Assembly (NCBI GenBank): GCA_944472135.2
Contig: OX235263.1
Location: forward strand, 26,155,379 to 26,219,378
Direction of reading: 5' to 3'
Source of the DNA: Trichobilharzia regenti
Taxonomy: Eukaryota; Platyhelminthes; Trematoda; Strigeidida; Schistosomatidae
DNA: 64,000 nucleotides
The position numbers and the translations under genes were made by a program. The number at the start of each line of letters is the position of its first letter. The stretch's first letter is position 1. This document shows positions 22,671-34,193 of the stretch, piece after piece. The notes under the pieces are model-generated. The model had not been told where the DNA came from and made no database searches. It saw only the letters and a list, made by a program, of their open reading frames with translations.

Positions 22671-24357
22671 CTTATATAGTATCTAAAGTCCTAGGCTCAA
22701 TAATATTGCGTTGACTAAGTGGTGTTCTGGATGCACAAACACGAGAGAGCCAGGCAGGCTTTAGACCAAGAAGAGGGTGTATTGATCATATCTTCACCCT
22801 CCGACAGATTCTAGAACATAGGCATTCCTACTGGCGTCCAACAGTCATTATATTTTTTGACCTGAAGGCGGAATTCAGTTCTGTCAACCGAGAGGTTCTC
22901 TCGCGATGCTTGGCTGTAAAGGGAATGATGAGAAAATACATTGCACTGATCACGGCACTCTACTCGAACTCATGCCATCAGCCAGGTGAGGGCTTACGGC
23001 GAGTTGTCACCTGAAGTGGTAACGACTGGTGGTGTCCATCAGGGATGCCCATTATCCCCATTTCTATTCAATTTCATCATAGATGTACTGATGGACTTAA
23101 CCCTAACTCACTTCAACGACTCAGGGATTGACTTGCCAGCAGGGAATAATCTAGTTGACTTAGAATATGCAGACGATATAGTCCTTCTAGGCAAGGACAC
23201 TGACAAAATGCAGAGTCTTCTGAACACATTGAGCTGCAATCTGGGAATGTTTGGCATGTGATTCGCTCCCCTGAAATGTAAGATGATGTTACAGGACTGG
23301 ACTACTCGGACTCCTAGATTAGAAATAGGAAGTGAAGTGGTAGAGCACGTTGACTGCTTCACTTATTTGGGAAGTATCATCAGCCCCAACGGATTGATCT
23401 CTGACAAAATCTCAGCATGGATACAGAGGGCTAGTTTCGCATATGCCAATTTACGCTGTCTCTGGCGTAGACGTGATATCCGACTATCGACCAAAGGGCG
23501 GGTGTAATTCCCATGAGTCAACTCCGTCCTCCTTTATGGCTGTGAGACCTGGCCATTGACAGTGGAAGACATGAAAAGATTAGTTGTCTTTGATCATAGG
23601 TGCCTGAGCTCTATCTCCCGTGTGAAGTAGTATAATAAGGTGAGCAATACTGAGGTTAGGCGTCAAGTGCTAGGTAAGGAGAAGAAATCGATCGTCAAGG
23701 CTGTGAAATTACAGCGACTGAGATGGTTAGGACATGTGTGACGAATGCCTAGTCATCACCTTACTCTATGGGCAATGTTAGCTGACATAGGGTCAGGCTG
23801 TAAAAGAGCTAGCGGCGGTTAAACCAAAACATGTTACCAGTCAATGAAATCTACAACAATTAGTTTAAGCCTTTTAGAAAAGTGCAGACTTCTTCGGGAC
23901 TGTAAAAACCAATGGTTGAAAACAATTGGTGATATGGCTTAAAATCGTTCTCAATGACAGCGCAGATGCATCCACTCCTTGTGACTTACGATTTTCAATG
24001 AAACTGTCTTGTTCTTCGTTATTACTATTTCTTTGTCTCACACCTCTTTTTACTGTCCCTAATATGCGTTTCTTCTACCTTCTTCTGTTGCTTTGTGTGC
24101 TGCATGGAGTATGGCGACTTGAACTGCTGCCCATCGGTACAAAGTTCTATGTCAAAAACGGAGAGAGAGAGATATAACCATCGCTCTACCCCTACAAACA
24201 TATACTGACTGACTACATTTTTGTTATTACTTATTATCAATATGTCATCATGTTGTTAATTGTGTGATCACCTTGGTTAGTTTATCCATTAGTTACAGAC
24301 TTGATTAGGAGTTACCGAAAGGTTTATTCGATTGAATTGGGTTCTCCAGTTTCAGTA

Positions 24358-24640
24358 ATGCGAGTAGTTGGATTAATACTACTTTGTTTGTATGCTTTGA
24401 GTTCTGCTCTGTCTCGGAACATTCCACCTAATTTTGATTTTCACTCTCTGAGTCGAACTCACAAGTAAGTTCCAAAATACACTTAATTGTTTGTCTGTCA
24501 TAATTTGACTCTACCATTCATTCATAACATGCATAAATTGACTATGTTCTTCGATCTTGTATTTTGTCTCTAGTCACTGCTTATTTCCAAGAGAAATATT
24601 GACTATACTCCCCTCACTTGTCCAATTCTACTGTAAATAG
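24358..24640 (+). CDS. Candidate two-exon small secreted protein (left copy)
   Basis: Exon 1 (24358-24464) starts with an ATG and encodes a textbook signal peptide, MRVVGLILLCLYALSSALS, then a polar RNIPPNFDF segment. It ends in phase 2 at a strong AA|GTAAGT donor. A TTTTGTCTCTAG acceptor opens exon 2 (24574-24640), which stays in frame to a TAG after FYCK. The product would be 57 residues, about 38 of them mature. Two extra cysteines lie in exon 2. No TATA box is seen; a CAG just before the ATG could be a trans-splice acceptor. A family is not recognised. It may be one end of a longer gene if exon 2 uses the internal GTAAAT donor. Confidence 0.4.
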
Positions 24641-24687
24641 TCAGGCTATGTCGAAAACAGACAGACAGACAGACAAATAGTCAGGCT
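24635..24687 (-). mobile_element. 27-bp RTE tail insertion with 13-bp TSD
   Basis: A 27-bp piece (24648-24674) that looks like an RTE 3' terminus with its CAGA-repeat tail is flanked by perfect direct repeats AAATAGTCAGGCT (24635-24647 and 24675-24687). It overlaps the stop codon of the candidate gene without altering it. Confidence 0.75.
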
Positions 24688-25242
24688 TTTAACACTGAAT
24701 AATTTGTCTACTCACATCATCCTCGGAAGTGTTTTGTCTAAACTTTCTATCTATGACTGCAAGTCACCGTGAAAAGTGTGTTCAAGCGTTTTGTCACTTC
24801 TAATCTGATTTAGTTGAGTATGTTCGCATTTGAAGAGAATCCACGAAACTGAGCGAATTCGTATCTGTTAAAGTTAATGATAAGAAATGATTATAAGACA
24901 GGACTAAGTTATAATGCGAGGAAAACTACAGTCACAGGTGAATTTTCCCGTCACGTTACCTCCAATATAACTATAACATTTTCCACACACCGCCATTATT
25001 GAACATTGTAGGGAGAAGTCAAAGTGATGTCAAAATATCATTATTATTGTTATTGTTAGTATTATTTTTACAATTATCACTGCTGATACTATTATTATTA
25101 TTATTACATATCACTACTAAAGTCTAATCAAGTGAAAGAGAAAAGAAGAAGCACGTTGTCTTCAAATGATTCGTGAAGACAGTCGAATACATAGACATGG
25201 ATTACGGTAGTAAACGTCCTGTCAGTGAGTGGTATGCATCCT

Positions 25243-28200
25243 TCAGGGACAGAAGAAATAATTCAAAAAGGATGAATGAATGAATAGTTTAAACAAAACC
25301 GAGGACGATACTGAAGGAATGAAAAACGCTTCATAAAGTGAATCAACCACTAATTTTCGACATTTTCAGTCCCAAATGACTGAATTACTCGAATCAATTG
25401 TACTCCAGTTGATACGCTGGATCATACATGTCCTTCATGCATTCAAACGTGGGCAAGACGTGTACTAAGCACCTCACTTAAAAGCATCATATCAGTTAAC
25501 TGCCACAACAATCAGTCAGAAGGTAGCGGAAGCTTCCCATCTAACTATAATACCGATTCTCGAAATTTTCACTACACAATGTTTAGTTATTCATTAGATG
25601 TGAACATCTCACCTACTTGTCTCTAAACACCAACACAACATTATTCAATAGGACATGAGATGTGTTGAAAGAGACTACACGATAAGTAGACTGATCTTCG
25701 CCAAAAGGATAGTGTGGATTGATTCTGGTACATAAACTCACCCTCATACTCGTCTTAACTTTCTCATAGATTGATCTGGTTTCTATAAAGAGAAGATGGA
25801 GTTTGTAGTCAAAAAAGGTTCACTTGATATGTATACTTAAACAGGCGCATGTGAGAAAACAGATAAAATGTTGTAAGTCCATCGTTTCTAATCATCGAAA
25901 CAAGTATCCGCATAGTACTCGAAAAATCTGAGTGTGAGATGCTAACTCACCTCCGACTCAACCTTTACGACATACTAGACTGTTGGAAGCGCCTTGCAAA
26001 ATACTCGACTCCAAATTTTTCAACTTACCATAAGCTATCACTGACAGGTGTTGCAAATGACTGAGATTTATTACCCGTTGAGTCAATTGGTTTATTTCTG
26101 GAAAGGAAGGCAAAGTGCAAGCACATATCATGGATAGGCATGGTGATTTGTGGACAAATGAGGATGGGAAGAAGCATTGCTTATTCGGAAGACGGGAATA
26201 TTGAGCGAAACAGTGTACAATTCTCAATTCAACCCCACTCAGGAGACTGAAAACATATATACATATATAGGCCACAGCTTTCCCAGTAGGCAGTGGACGG
26301 TTTTCAATATCTCGCATCGTTACCTACATATTGAAGATCAATCAAATGGTCAGAGACAATTAGCGACAAGAAACTCGAGGAACAAACCAACCACCCAGGA
26401 ACCTACTGATCAAGAAATATGCTGGAGGAAATGGAGATGCATCAGACAAACGTTGAGGAGGCCATCGGTTGACATCGCTCACCAGGCCATCTCTCGGACA
26501 GGACATGAGTGGACATCGACGAGTAGGGTGTGTCCCTGAGGGTAGTGACATTGAGGAGGTCATGTTGAGGGCTGATGAGAACCCATAGGCAATCTTGACG
26601 CCAGCTGAAAAGGACCGCAGAGAATAGGAAGAAGTGGAGATGTGGAGCGGCTGAAGCCCTATGTCCCACTTGAAACTCAAGGGAACAATAATATTAGCAG
26701 TAATACAATCCTAGAAATACGGTCAGTGGAAAGTTCTCTGAAAGAAGAATTATCATGGTATTTATAAGTAAGTAGACAAACTGGTCGAAGAAGCAGCCAG
26801 AGAAGACAGGACTCCAGGTAAACATAGACAAGACGGAGGTTATGAAAATAACCAACCAACAACAGCAACAACATCCAGCGTCAATCACCATCAACGGGAG
26901 GGATTTGAAAGAGGTTACTTCATTCATTTATCTAGGGAGCATTCTCTCAACTACAGGTAGTCAGAACGGACGAGGATGTCAAATCGAGCGAGAATTGGGA
27001 GGCGAGAAAAACATTCATCAACCTGGAACCAATCTGGAAATCTTCGTCACTCAGCCAACATCAACAACAAAATCCAGTCGGATTTTCAATACAAACGTCA
27101 AGTCAGTCAGTTCTTCTATACGGATCAGGAACTTGGCGGACAGGTCACAAAGAATATTTCCAACAGTCTGTTGCAGACCTCTATTAACAACTGTCTTCGC
27201 TGGATCTATACTGAAGATCAGATGGCCGGGCCGGAAAGAATCACCAACAAGGAACTATGGGAACAAACAAAGCAAGAAACAATCGCCCAAAAAATATGTA
27301 GGAGAAAGTGGAGATGGATCGGACACTCGCTGAGGAGACCGCTGGCTGGCATCGCGCGCCAAGCCCTCGAGTGGAACCTGAAAGGGAGGCCGCGAGTGGG
27401 ACGTCCAAGGGTGATATGAAGGAGATGGTGTGAATAGGAGTTGAAAGAGTATGGACTAAAATGGATGCAGGTGAAAAGTACAGCAGAAGACAGAAGCAAG
27501 TGGAGACGTGCATCACCGTAGGAACCCAAGGGAGCAATAATAATAATAAGACCTTCACTTCGTAGTGAGTAGCTTCACCGTTTACGATAAACGTAGTATG
27601 ACAGTCACTGTCAATTGTTATTTAGCCGAATAATTTGACAAACATCTGTCTGTGAAATAGGAAGGATAAAAGTTGTGGAACATTCTTCCACAAAGCAATG
27701 ACATGTTTCGAATTACCTTCAGTGCGACTAACCGACAGAAGACTATCACATTCACTTAAATCCGGCTGTTGTCCGATACCTATTCAAGAAGAAAGAATAA
27801 TATTGACGGTATTTCGTCGGCTACAATGAACATGGTGTGTTCAGTATTAATGATCACCAGTATTCTGTGATTTGACTTACGGCTTGGACCGGCTGAAATA
27901 CACAGACGTCAACACATACAAACATATTACTCGTTTATCATGACATCGGAAATAATATGTACGTGTAGGTTGTGAATTCCGCCAACCTGTTGTTGGAGTT
28001 AAAGTGATTCTTGGTGGAGAAACAATGACTGAAAGATGTTAAGAGAGAGAAACCTGAAGTTTCGAATCTTCATAGGAACTGACCATGAGTCCATGAGCTG
28101 CTCGTCCTCGGATTAGGCGGTATGCACATTGTTGCCGACTAGGTTTCATTTGCTCCCAATTCACCTCTGAACACTGTGAGCGGCTGGGCATCAACTATTC

Positions 28201-31200
28201 AAAACGACGTGCTCATTCACAAAACGATTTTAGTGAGTAGCATCGGAGAGTAATCACCTGTTTTGTTTTTGACAGTCTCACTAACAAACCGAGTCCCAAC
28301 ACACTGGCACTGGTTCACAAAGTGACAACAGACGTATACAAAATCACTACTGGATATCAATTATTGTGCAGTGACTGACAAATTCATTCAAATATCCAAC
28401 AGATAAACACATCTGTCTTCCAGTCACACACCTGCGCTATCAACGATAACTAAGTTAGCATTTAAATACGTTGACTTGGCCAGAAGAATGAGAAACCGTA
28501 AGCAGAAGTGAAACTAATCTGCCCAACCAATAATATCAGCGCTTACATTCAGATCCATGGCTTAACGATTCCTCCAGAGAGTTCTACTCTGAGGTATGGA
28601 GAAGAAATTCCCTGAATAAAATGCAAAAAGGACAGAATATTTATCGACCAGTAGTTTAAAAATCACGTGTCACGCTGGTCGAATGGCACAAATTCAATGG
28701 ATAATTTCATGTTTGTCTCCCCATCTGGGAAATATTAGTGGCCTATAGTTCAGGCTTTTCAGCGAGTAAATCAACTGAGTCCGTTTCGTCAACATCTTTC
28801 GCCATTACGTATCATTGAGCAGAGATTGGATGAAATGCTAGATACGCTTGTAGTCTCCTATACTGGTTGTATCCAAGTGACTGAAAGTGAAATGTGGGAT
28901 GAGCATCTTAAGCAGCTGAAAGCAGTCTGCCACACTCACACTCATCTTTCAACAGCAGCAGTGTGACACAACTCAATTTCATTCACAAATCAGCCTCGAC
29001 ACTTCGCCGATTGAAATACAAAGCGAACAAGATCAAACAGAATGTGGTATGAATTATGAGAGCGTACTTACCGTATGCCTGCCGCACCCTATTGATGCTC
29101 CGTGAAATGCCTGAGGAAAGAAATGAATACACGACAGATTCAAGATAGACAACAAGTGGGATAATAAAAGGCGATTAATTCTTAACCATGAGATACCCAA
29201 GTTGAATAGGTAGCACTATTCAGACACATTGTTTAAACACCTGAACATCATCCTTCACATGTCTGTGTGATATTCAGTAGTGGCGTTAATTCAAAGTCTA
29301 TTTAACGAGAGATTTCAATAGTCTAGTAAATTTTTTTGCAGGTTAAAGATGAACAACAAACATTTCACGTACTTCTGTAAATATCCGGTTGGTAGTAGTG
29401 TTGAGAAATATTGGATAGACAACTCGCAACTAAAAGAACGATTATTTCTCAATATTGATTAAATTTGTTGACTTACACGCAGTGATACTTTTACCCGTTT
29501 CTCTGGCCTGTCTTTCCAAGCGGGCTGGAGTGAGAAAGAGACAAACAGTTTGTTGCAAGACACTGGAGACAGTGTTGTCAATATTGCTCGTTTCTGAACT
29601 ATTGAAATAAAAGCTGATGAATAAACGGACGGTAGTGTGGCATCACCAGTTCTCTGTCTCCAATGATACCTAGATATTGATGTTTACACACACTTGAACA
29701 GCGTTCGACAATTGTTTACTGCGTGTTCATGTACAAAGTATTTAATATCCTCCAGCGACTAGTAAAGCAAAGCCACACATTCACTTCAAAACACAAAAGC
29801 TTTGTACGAAACATTGCGAAACTGATATTAGTTGTATTGTGACTGTCATCAAATTACTGGATGTAAGTCTACATCACACCACTGACATCCTTAGTAGGGA
29901 GGGTAAATAGAGGCTGTGAACACTCCACGTTTGTTGAAGGATTAAGACAGGGAGAAAGAGAGGGTTACGTGTAAAGCCTAGTTATCTTGTAGTTGCAAGT
30001 GATACCATTGTGATGAATAAATATCACTAGAAACATCATCCGGGGAATAAACCTCTTTCACTCTGTCATATGTCCAACAATCACATTAAATTTCAACTGT
30101 ACACTACCACTAACAGAGAGTTGAAGTAACACGCATACTATCTGTCTGTCTGTCTGTTTTCGACATAGAACTTTGCACAAATGTGCGGAAGTTCAAGTCG
30201 CCACATTCCGTGTAGCAAGCGAAGCAACAGGAGAAAGTACAAGAAAAGCATAATAGAAACAGTGAGCAGACGTCTGAGACAAAGGAGTAATAAAGAAATA
30301 CAAAACAGTTTCATTGAAGATCATAAGTCACAGGAAGTGGATGCAACTGCGCCACGCATACTATTGAGTCGAAGCATCACCGACACAACAAATTAAGAAA
30401 TAACATACAAAATTTCACATGGTAAGTAAAAGCAGGCTTGTAAAAGCACCTTCCAATGTGTTCACTTCTTCTTCCACAGTGGCTTTCCGATTATTGACAT
30501 CCACTATACTGTCTGTAAAACAATTGCAAATGTTCCACAAATGAATTATTAATGACTATAGAAATCATGGTTAATGTCAAAACTGATCATCAGTCACGCT
30601 GAATTCGTCTACATTCACAAAGGGTTTCAGTGTTACACGCTGAATATGCTTCCATCAATCAACTCAAACGCAGATAATTGCAAATTCGGAGAGAATACGA
30701 TAAATCATTCAACAAATAAAAATGAAAATGAACGTAGACTCTATTACTTCATCAAATGTTAGGCGAATGTATGAAATATTGAAGAACATTGAATAGAATT
30801 TGCTTACTTTCAAACATGCTGATGATAATTTCTAAATCGTGTATCTCTCGAGCAAGACGATTCGCATCTTCAAAACAAGAAGGCTAAGCGTCAATTCATT
30901 GCATTAAGCTTGGTCGAATGTTATGACTTGTTCAATTTCAAGAATGAGTGACATAGAGTAAATGTGTGCTGGAATGTTTCCCATTATATGAGGCTGAATA
31001 ATACTGGTTGATATGTTCAATGAGTAACTTATATAAGAGAATATCTCACTCGAGAATACGTAACGATACTGCTTGAAATATCCTCTCACTCACTCCAGAA
31101 GAAGTAACTTTTGTCCTGCTCGAGAATCCTAGTTCTCAAACTGCATTCAGGGGTTAACTGCCACAGATGCAAACTGACTAGCTTCTCACCACAACCACCT

Positions 31201-32475
31201 ACCCAATGTGAGTACATTGAGGATTCATCATTTCACTTTTAGGAAATATGAAATGATGAAGTCGATTCCCGCATATCTACAGCGTGCAGATTCCCAGAGT
31301 TCAACGCTATCGTCCTGCTGGACTAGATGAAGTTGTTTCACTTGCTGCATTTCTTTGCAGGATTTACATGATGTCTCACCACCAGACTATTCGATAATAG
31401 CCTAAAATTAGCTGACAAACTACTAATTGTGGAGAGAAATGTTCAAAAGCTTGACATCTATTATGACTAATCACCACCACTATCTCCCATTTTACAATAT
31501 TTTGTAATCGATTTCAGCCTAGCAAGTTTGTCACACAAATACGACGATTTATTTTGACACCCCATAACTAATCTGTTATTCTACGTTAAAAATGTATCCG
31601 CCACATAACTGGTCTTTATTGTAACGACAACAAATGTTATATTTTATAATTGTAAGAACCTGAAGAGAAATTATTGGAAAGAATATTATCCGTTCAGATT
31701 GGCTTTTAATTCATTGTAGAATCCTTGAATATTCATTCCTGAGTTGGCTGGATATTCGACAAGCAACTTCACATTTCAAAAGAATTTACAAGTCAGAAAC
31801 AATTCGATTACAGCAGACTAATGGCAACATGAATGCTTAAATTACTGTTCAATATGCAATGACTCACTGTAATAATACTGAGGCGGCGGATTAGCTTCAG
31901 AAAAGGAGAAATAATTAATTAATTATATGCGAAACTCAGCATTTTTAATCAAAGGAATCACTAGATCAACAGAGAGGGACAGTCGTTCATCTATTATTTC
32001 GTGGAGAGACCACCTAAATGCTTGTCTTGTACACTCAACCTGCACTGAGTACGTGTTTCAAATTGATGCGACTCAAGATGAGTTTGTAGTCATGAAAATG
32101 AAATCATCAATGTACACAATTCGTGCAACAGAAACGTATGCAATGTATGCGAGTTCGTGTTATCGGTGTGTGTCAGATAAATGAATAGATAGGGTTGTCA
32201 TACCGTACCTCAAATTCATCAGAAAATGATATTCATATCGACGTCTGATAGATCTGATCGAATCGAGTGGTTCATACATTCACACAAATCACTGATTATC
32301 ACATACTCTGAAGGTAGTTGTCAGAAGTGAGTTATCTACTTTTAAGGTAGTTTCAAAATATTTAAAGTGCAATATATACACACAACGAAATTAACTGGCA
32401 CTTACCTGTCAGTGGAGATGAACGCAGGAGAAGGAGGAACACAGTGATTTCTAATGATAGGAAAGCGAAAGCCAT
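25243..32475 (-). CDS. Candidate micro-exon gene, left copy
   Basis: Exact mirror of the gene at 34194-41426, which carries the full description. Exons on the minus strand, 5' to 3': 32406-32475, 31868-31894, 30808-30867, 30450-30512, 29564-29593 (weak), 29495-29524, 29072-29110, 28588-28611, 28165-28194, 27987-28028, 27881-27892, 27717-27779, 26029-26097, 25750-25782 and a possible terminal exon at 25243-25310. I checked the first two and the tenth directly on this strand; splice sites and coding bases match. The TATA box is at 32505-32512. Confidence 0.5.
26340..26697 (+). pseudogene. RTE C-terminal fragment
   Basis: Encodes the final RTE segment (CWRKWRCIRQTLRRP) and the 3' end with the GAAGCCCTATGT motif and GGGAACAATAATATT terminus. 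It lies in an intron of the micro-exon candidate. The mirror copy is at 39972-40329. Confidence 0.75.
26790..27555 (+). pseudogene. RTE (SR3/Perere-like) C-terminal fragment
   Basis: A second, longer RTE piece: after a short polymerase remnant come SITINGRDLKEVTSFIYLGS, a frameshift near 26980, then FQYKRQVSQFFYTDQE, CLRWIYTEDQMAGPER, RRKWRWIGHSLRRPLAG and a GGGAGCAATAATAATAATAA 3' end. The frame change splits it over two overlapping ORFs. It is an intronic insertion. Mirror copy at 39114-39879. Confidence 0.82.
30130..30364 (-). mobile_element. 211-bp RTE 3'-end insertion with TSD
   Basis: 30142-30352 is the 3' UTR of an RTE element in minus orientation, matching the 3' end of the element at 24.0-24.17 kb, with a CAGA-repeat tail. 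Perfect 12-bp direct repeats CACGCATACTAT flank it (30130-30141 and 30353-30364). It sits in an intron of the micro-exon candidate. Mirror copy at 36305-36539. Confidence 0.85.
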
Positions 32476-32504
32476 GATTATGTGTAATTCCGTGAAATCT
32501 GATG

Positions 32505-32512
32505 TATTTATA
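32505..32512 (-). promoter_or_regulatory. TATA box of left micro-exon gene
   Basis: TATAAATA on the minus strand, 30 bp upstream of the exon 1 ATG at 32475. Mirror of 34157-34164. Confidence 0.5.
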
Positions 32513-32766
32513 TGAATTTGTATTCTAGAGATTCAAAGGAACAAATGAAAGACGCGAAGATATCGGACCATTTCCAAGTAACTTTAATTACTTACGTCCA
32601 ATTATTCTTGGCATGATTATCACTACTATAAATAAATTGAACTCTATAACAGAATGTGAACAATTTTCTTCAAAGAAGGTGTAATTATTCAGAAAGAAAA
32701 GGTAAATTTTGGTATTATTTCATATGAGAATTTCTTCACTATAATAACTTATTCTTGTGTTAGAAG

Positions 32767-32958
32767 ATGGTCGGTGTTATAATTGCATTAAAATGTATGA
32801 GAACCGCAGTCACTTTGTTATGTTTGCGCCCACTAATTATTGTTATTACGCTAATGACTATAATGAACTCAACTGGTACGCCAATATGCTTATATGCTTC
32901 TGGTACCTTCCGATTTACTGAGTCACGCAAACATCCGAAGAAAAAGGCTGGCCTGTGA
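32767..32958 (+). CDS. Possible small membrane or secreted ORF (left copy)
   Basis: A 63-codon frame with an N-terminal hydrophobic stretch (about residues 12-34, including LIIVITLMTIM) and a basic tail ending HPKKKAGL. A GTACGC donor after NSTG could make it a first exon instead. It faces away from the micro-exon gene across about 290 bp, which could be a shared regulatory region. Coding status is unproven. The mirror copy is at 33711-33902. Confidence 0.2.
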   Translation: MVGVIIALKCMRTAVTLLCLRPLIIVITLMTIMNSTGTPICLYASGTFRFTESRKHPKKKAGL

Positions 32959-33096
32959 CTGTGAGAAGCTTTATGGTACTGTATATTGTAATACAAATTA
33001 TTAGGAAAACAACACATGGTATTTATACATTTTACAACATAGTGTTAAGTAATTCAGTGATGTGTTTGGACTGGCTATTAGAATGTCATTCGTGTT

Positions 33097-33572
33097 ATAT
33101 ATAAGCTGAGATTTTGTCAATTCTGACTAATTATTACTTTGATAAAGCTAGTAAAATTAATATCAGTAAAAAGTTTGAGCATTATGGACTAGATCAAATA
33201 AAGTATAATTATATTTCAATAGTTTACACACCAATAACAAAAACTTATGATTGTGTGTAAACTATTGAAATATAATTATACTTTATCTAATAAAATTAAG
33301 CAGCAAAATATCAGGAAAAACAACTTTGCTTTGTTTTTAATTCATTTGTAAATGCAAAACTACACTCCTAATATCTCCCTTATCATCTTGAGGAGACTCA
33401 CCTACATTTAATAAGCTCACTCATCACCTGGCCTTCGTTAACCCTGCTTATTTCCGAAGTACTGACGTCATCACGATTTTCCGTCTCCTCAAGAATCCAC
33501 GCATCTTCCTTGATCCATGCAAAGATTCCCAAATCTTCCAGCGCTTCACTCAGGGTATCGTGGACCTATGCA
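33097..33572. other. Palindrome spacer
   Basis: About 476 bp not shared by the arms. It holds a 32-bp inverted repeat (33200-33284) and most of the dispersed repeat that also occurs at 19.8 kb. No gene was seen. Confidence 0.85.
33200..33284. repeat. 32-bp perfect inverted repeat in the spacer
   Basis: 33200-33231 and 33253-33284 are exact reverse complements around a 21-bp loop. It is AT-rich and would form a stable hairpin. Its centre does not coincide with the large palindrome axis. Confidence 0.95.
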
Positions 33573-33630
33573 TATACGAATGACACTCTAATAGCCAGTT
33601 CAAACACATCACTGAATTACTTAACACTAT
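33404..33630 (+). repeat. Dispersed ~230-bp repeat, copy 2
   Basis: Second copy of the 19796-20030 repeat. Its last ~55 bp belong to the right arm and so also occur inverted in the left arm at 33040-33096; the first ~170 bp are spacer only. Confidence 0.85.
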
Positions 33631-33710
33631 GTTGTAAAATGTATAAATACCATGTGTTGTTTTCCTAATAATTTGTATTACAATATACAGTACCATAAAG
33701 CTTCTCACAG

Positions 33711-33902
33711 TCACAGGCCAGCCTTTTTCTTCGGATGTTTGCGTGACTCAGTAAATCGGAAGGTACCAGAAGCATATAAGCATATTGGCGTACCAGTTGA
33801 GTTCATTATAGTCATTAGCGTAATAACAATAATTAGTGGGCGCAAACATAACAAAGTGACTGCGGTTCTCATACATTTTAATGCAATTATAACACCGACC
33901 AT
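33711..33902 (-). CDS. Possible small membrane or secreted ORF (right copy)
   Basis: Mirror of 32767-32958, identical in translation. Same reservations apply. Confidence 0.2.
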   Translation of the reverse strand: MVGVIIALKCMRTAVTLLCLRPLIIVITLMTIMNSTGTPICLYASGTFRFTESRKHPKKKAGL

Positions 33903-34156
33903 CTTCTAACACAAGAATAAGTTATTATAGTGAAGAAATTCTCATATGAAATAATACCAAAATTTACCTTTTCTTTCTGAATAATTACACCTTCTTTGAA
34001 GAAAATTGTTCACATTCTGTTATAGAGTTCAATTTATTTATAGTAGTGATAATCATGCCAAGAATAATTGGACGTAAGTAATTAAAGTTACTTGGAAATG
34101 GTCCGATATCTTCGCGTCTTTCATTTGTTCCTTTGAATCTCTAGAATACAAATTCA

Positions 34157-34164
34157 TATAAATA
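34157..34164 (+). promoter_or_regulatory. TATA box of right micro-exon gene
   Basis: TATAAATA with the exon 1 ATG at 34194. A start about 30 bp downstream of the box would leave a 5' UTR of only a few bases. Confidence 0.5.
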
Positions 34165-34193
34165 CATCAGATTTCACGGAATTACACATAATC

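Larger units (their letters stand above)
21082..24175 (+). pseudogene. RTE-clade (SR2-like) retrotransposon
   Basis: A 5'-truncated RTE element. It begins inside the endonuclease (DSDHTLVRAR region near 21230), continues through the linker (LIDARRLIPASSDYDEG, EIGNTRQLFRLIKETGG), and resumes after an LTR-like insertion at the reverse transcriptase (QAGFRPRRGCIDHIF, GVHQGCPLSPFLFNFIIDVL, YADD at 23166-23177). The C-terminal tail runs to about 23.97 kb and a 3' UTR to 24175. Stops, such as the TGA in FGM*FAPL near 23260, show it is dead. The mirrored copy keeps more of this frame open. Confidence 0.88.
21075..33096 (+). repeat. Left arm of a ~24-kb palindrome
   Basis: This arm mirrors 33573-45581 about an axis between 33334 and 33335 (mirror coordinates sum to 66669). 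Every mirrored reading frame that I compared between 24.2 and 33.0 kb is identical in translation. A 6-bp length change in a TA run shifts the sum to 66663 beyond 22.13 kb. Substitutions cluster in the RTE parts. Cargo: RTE element, LTR-like insertion, two candidate host genes, further RTE pieces. Confidence 0.95.

Noticed and set aside
24025..24240. 71-codon minus-strand frame in the left arm and its mirror.
   Set aside because: It overlaps the RTE 3' end and has no start context or motif.
28600..30000. CRISPR array or bacterial-type operon.
   Set aside because: No regular direct repeats with spacers anywhere, and the spliced, transposon-rich sequence is eukaryotic.
30181..30396. 71-codon frame MCGSSSRH... 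aligning codon by codon with a broken frame at 24134-23940 (minus), which suggested a duplicated small gene.
   Set aside because: Both lie antisense to RTE 3' UTRs. The 30.1-kb frame crosses the edge of a 211-bp insertion with a 12-bp target duplication, so the likeness is transposon homology.
32760..33017. 85-codon frame (minus) mirrored at 33652-33909.
   Set aside because: It is antisense to the 63-codon frame and has no domain, splice site or composition that favours coding.
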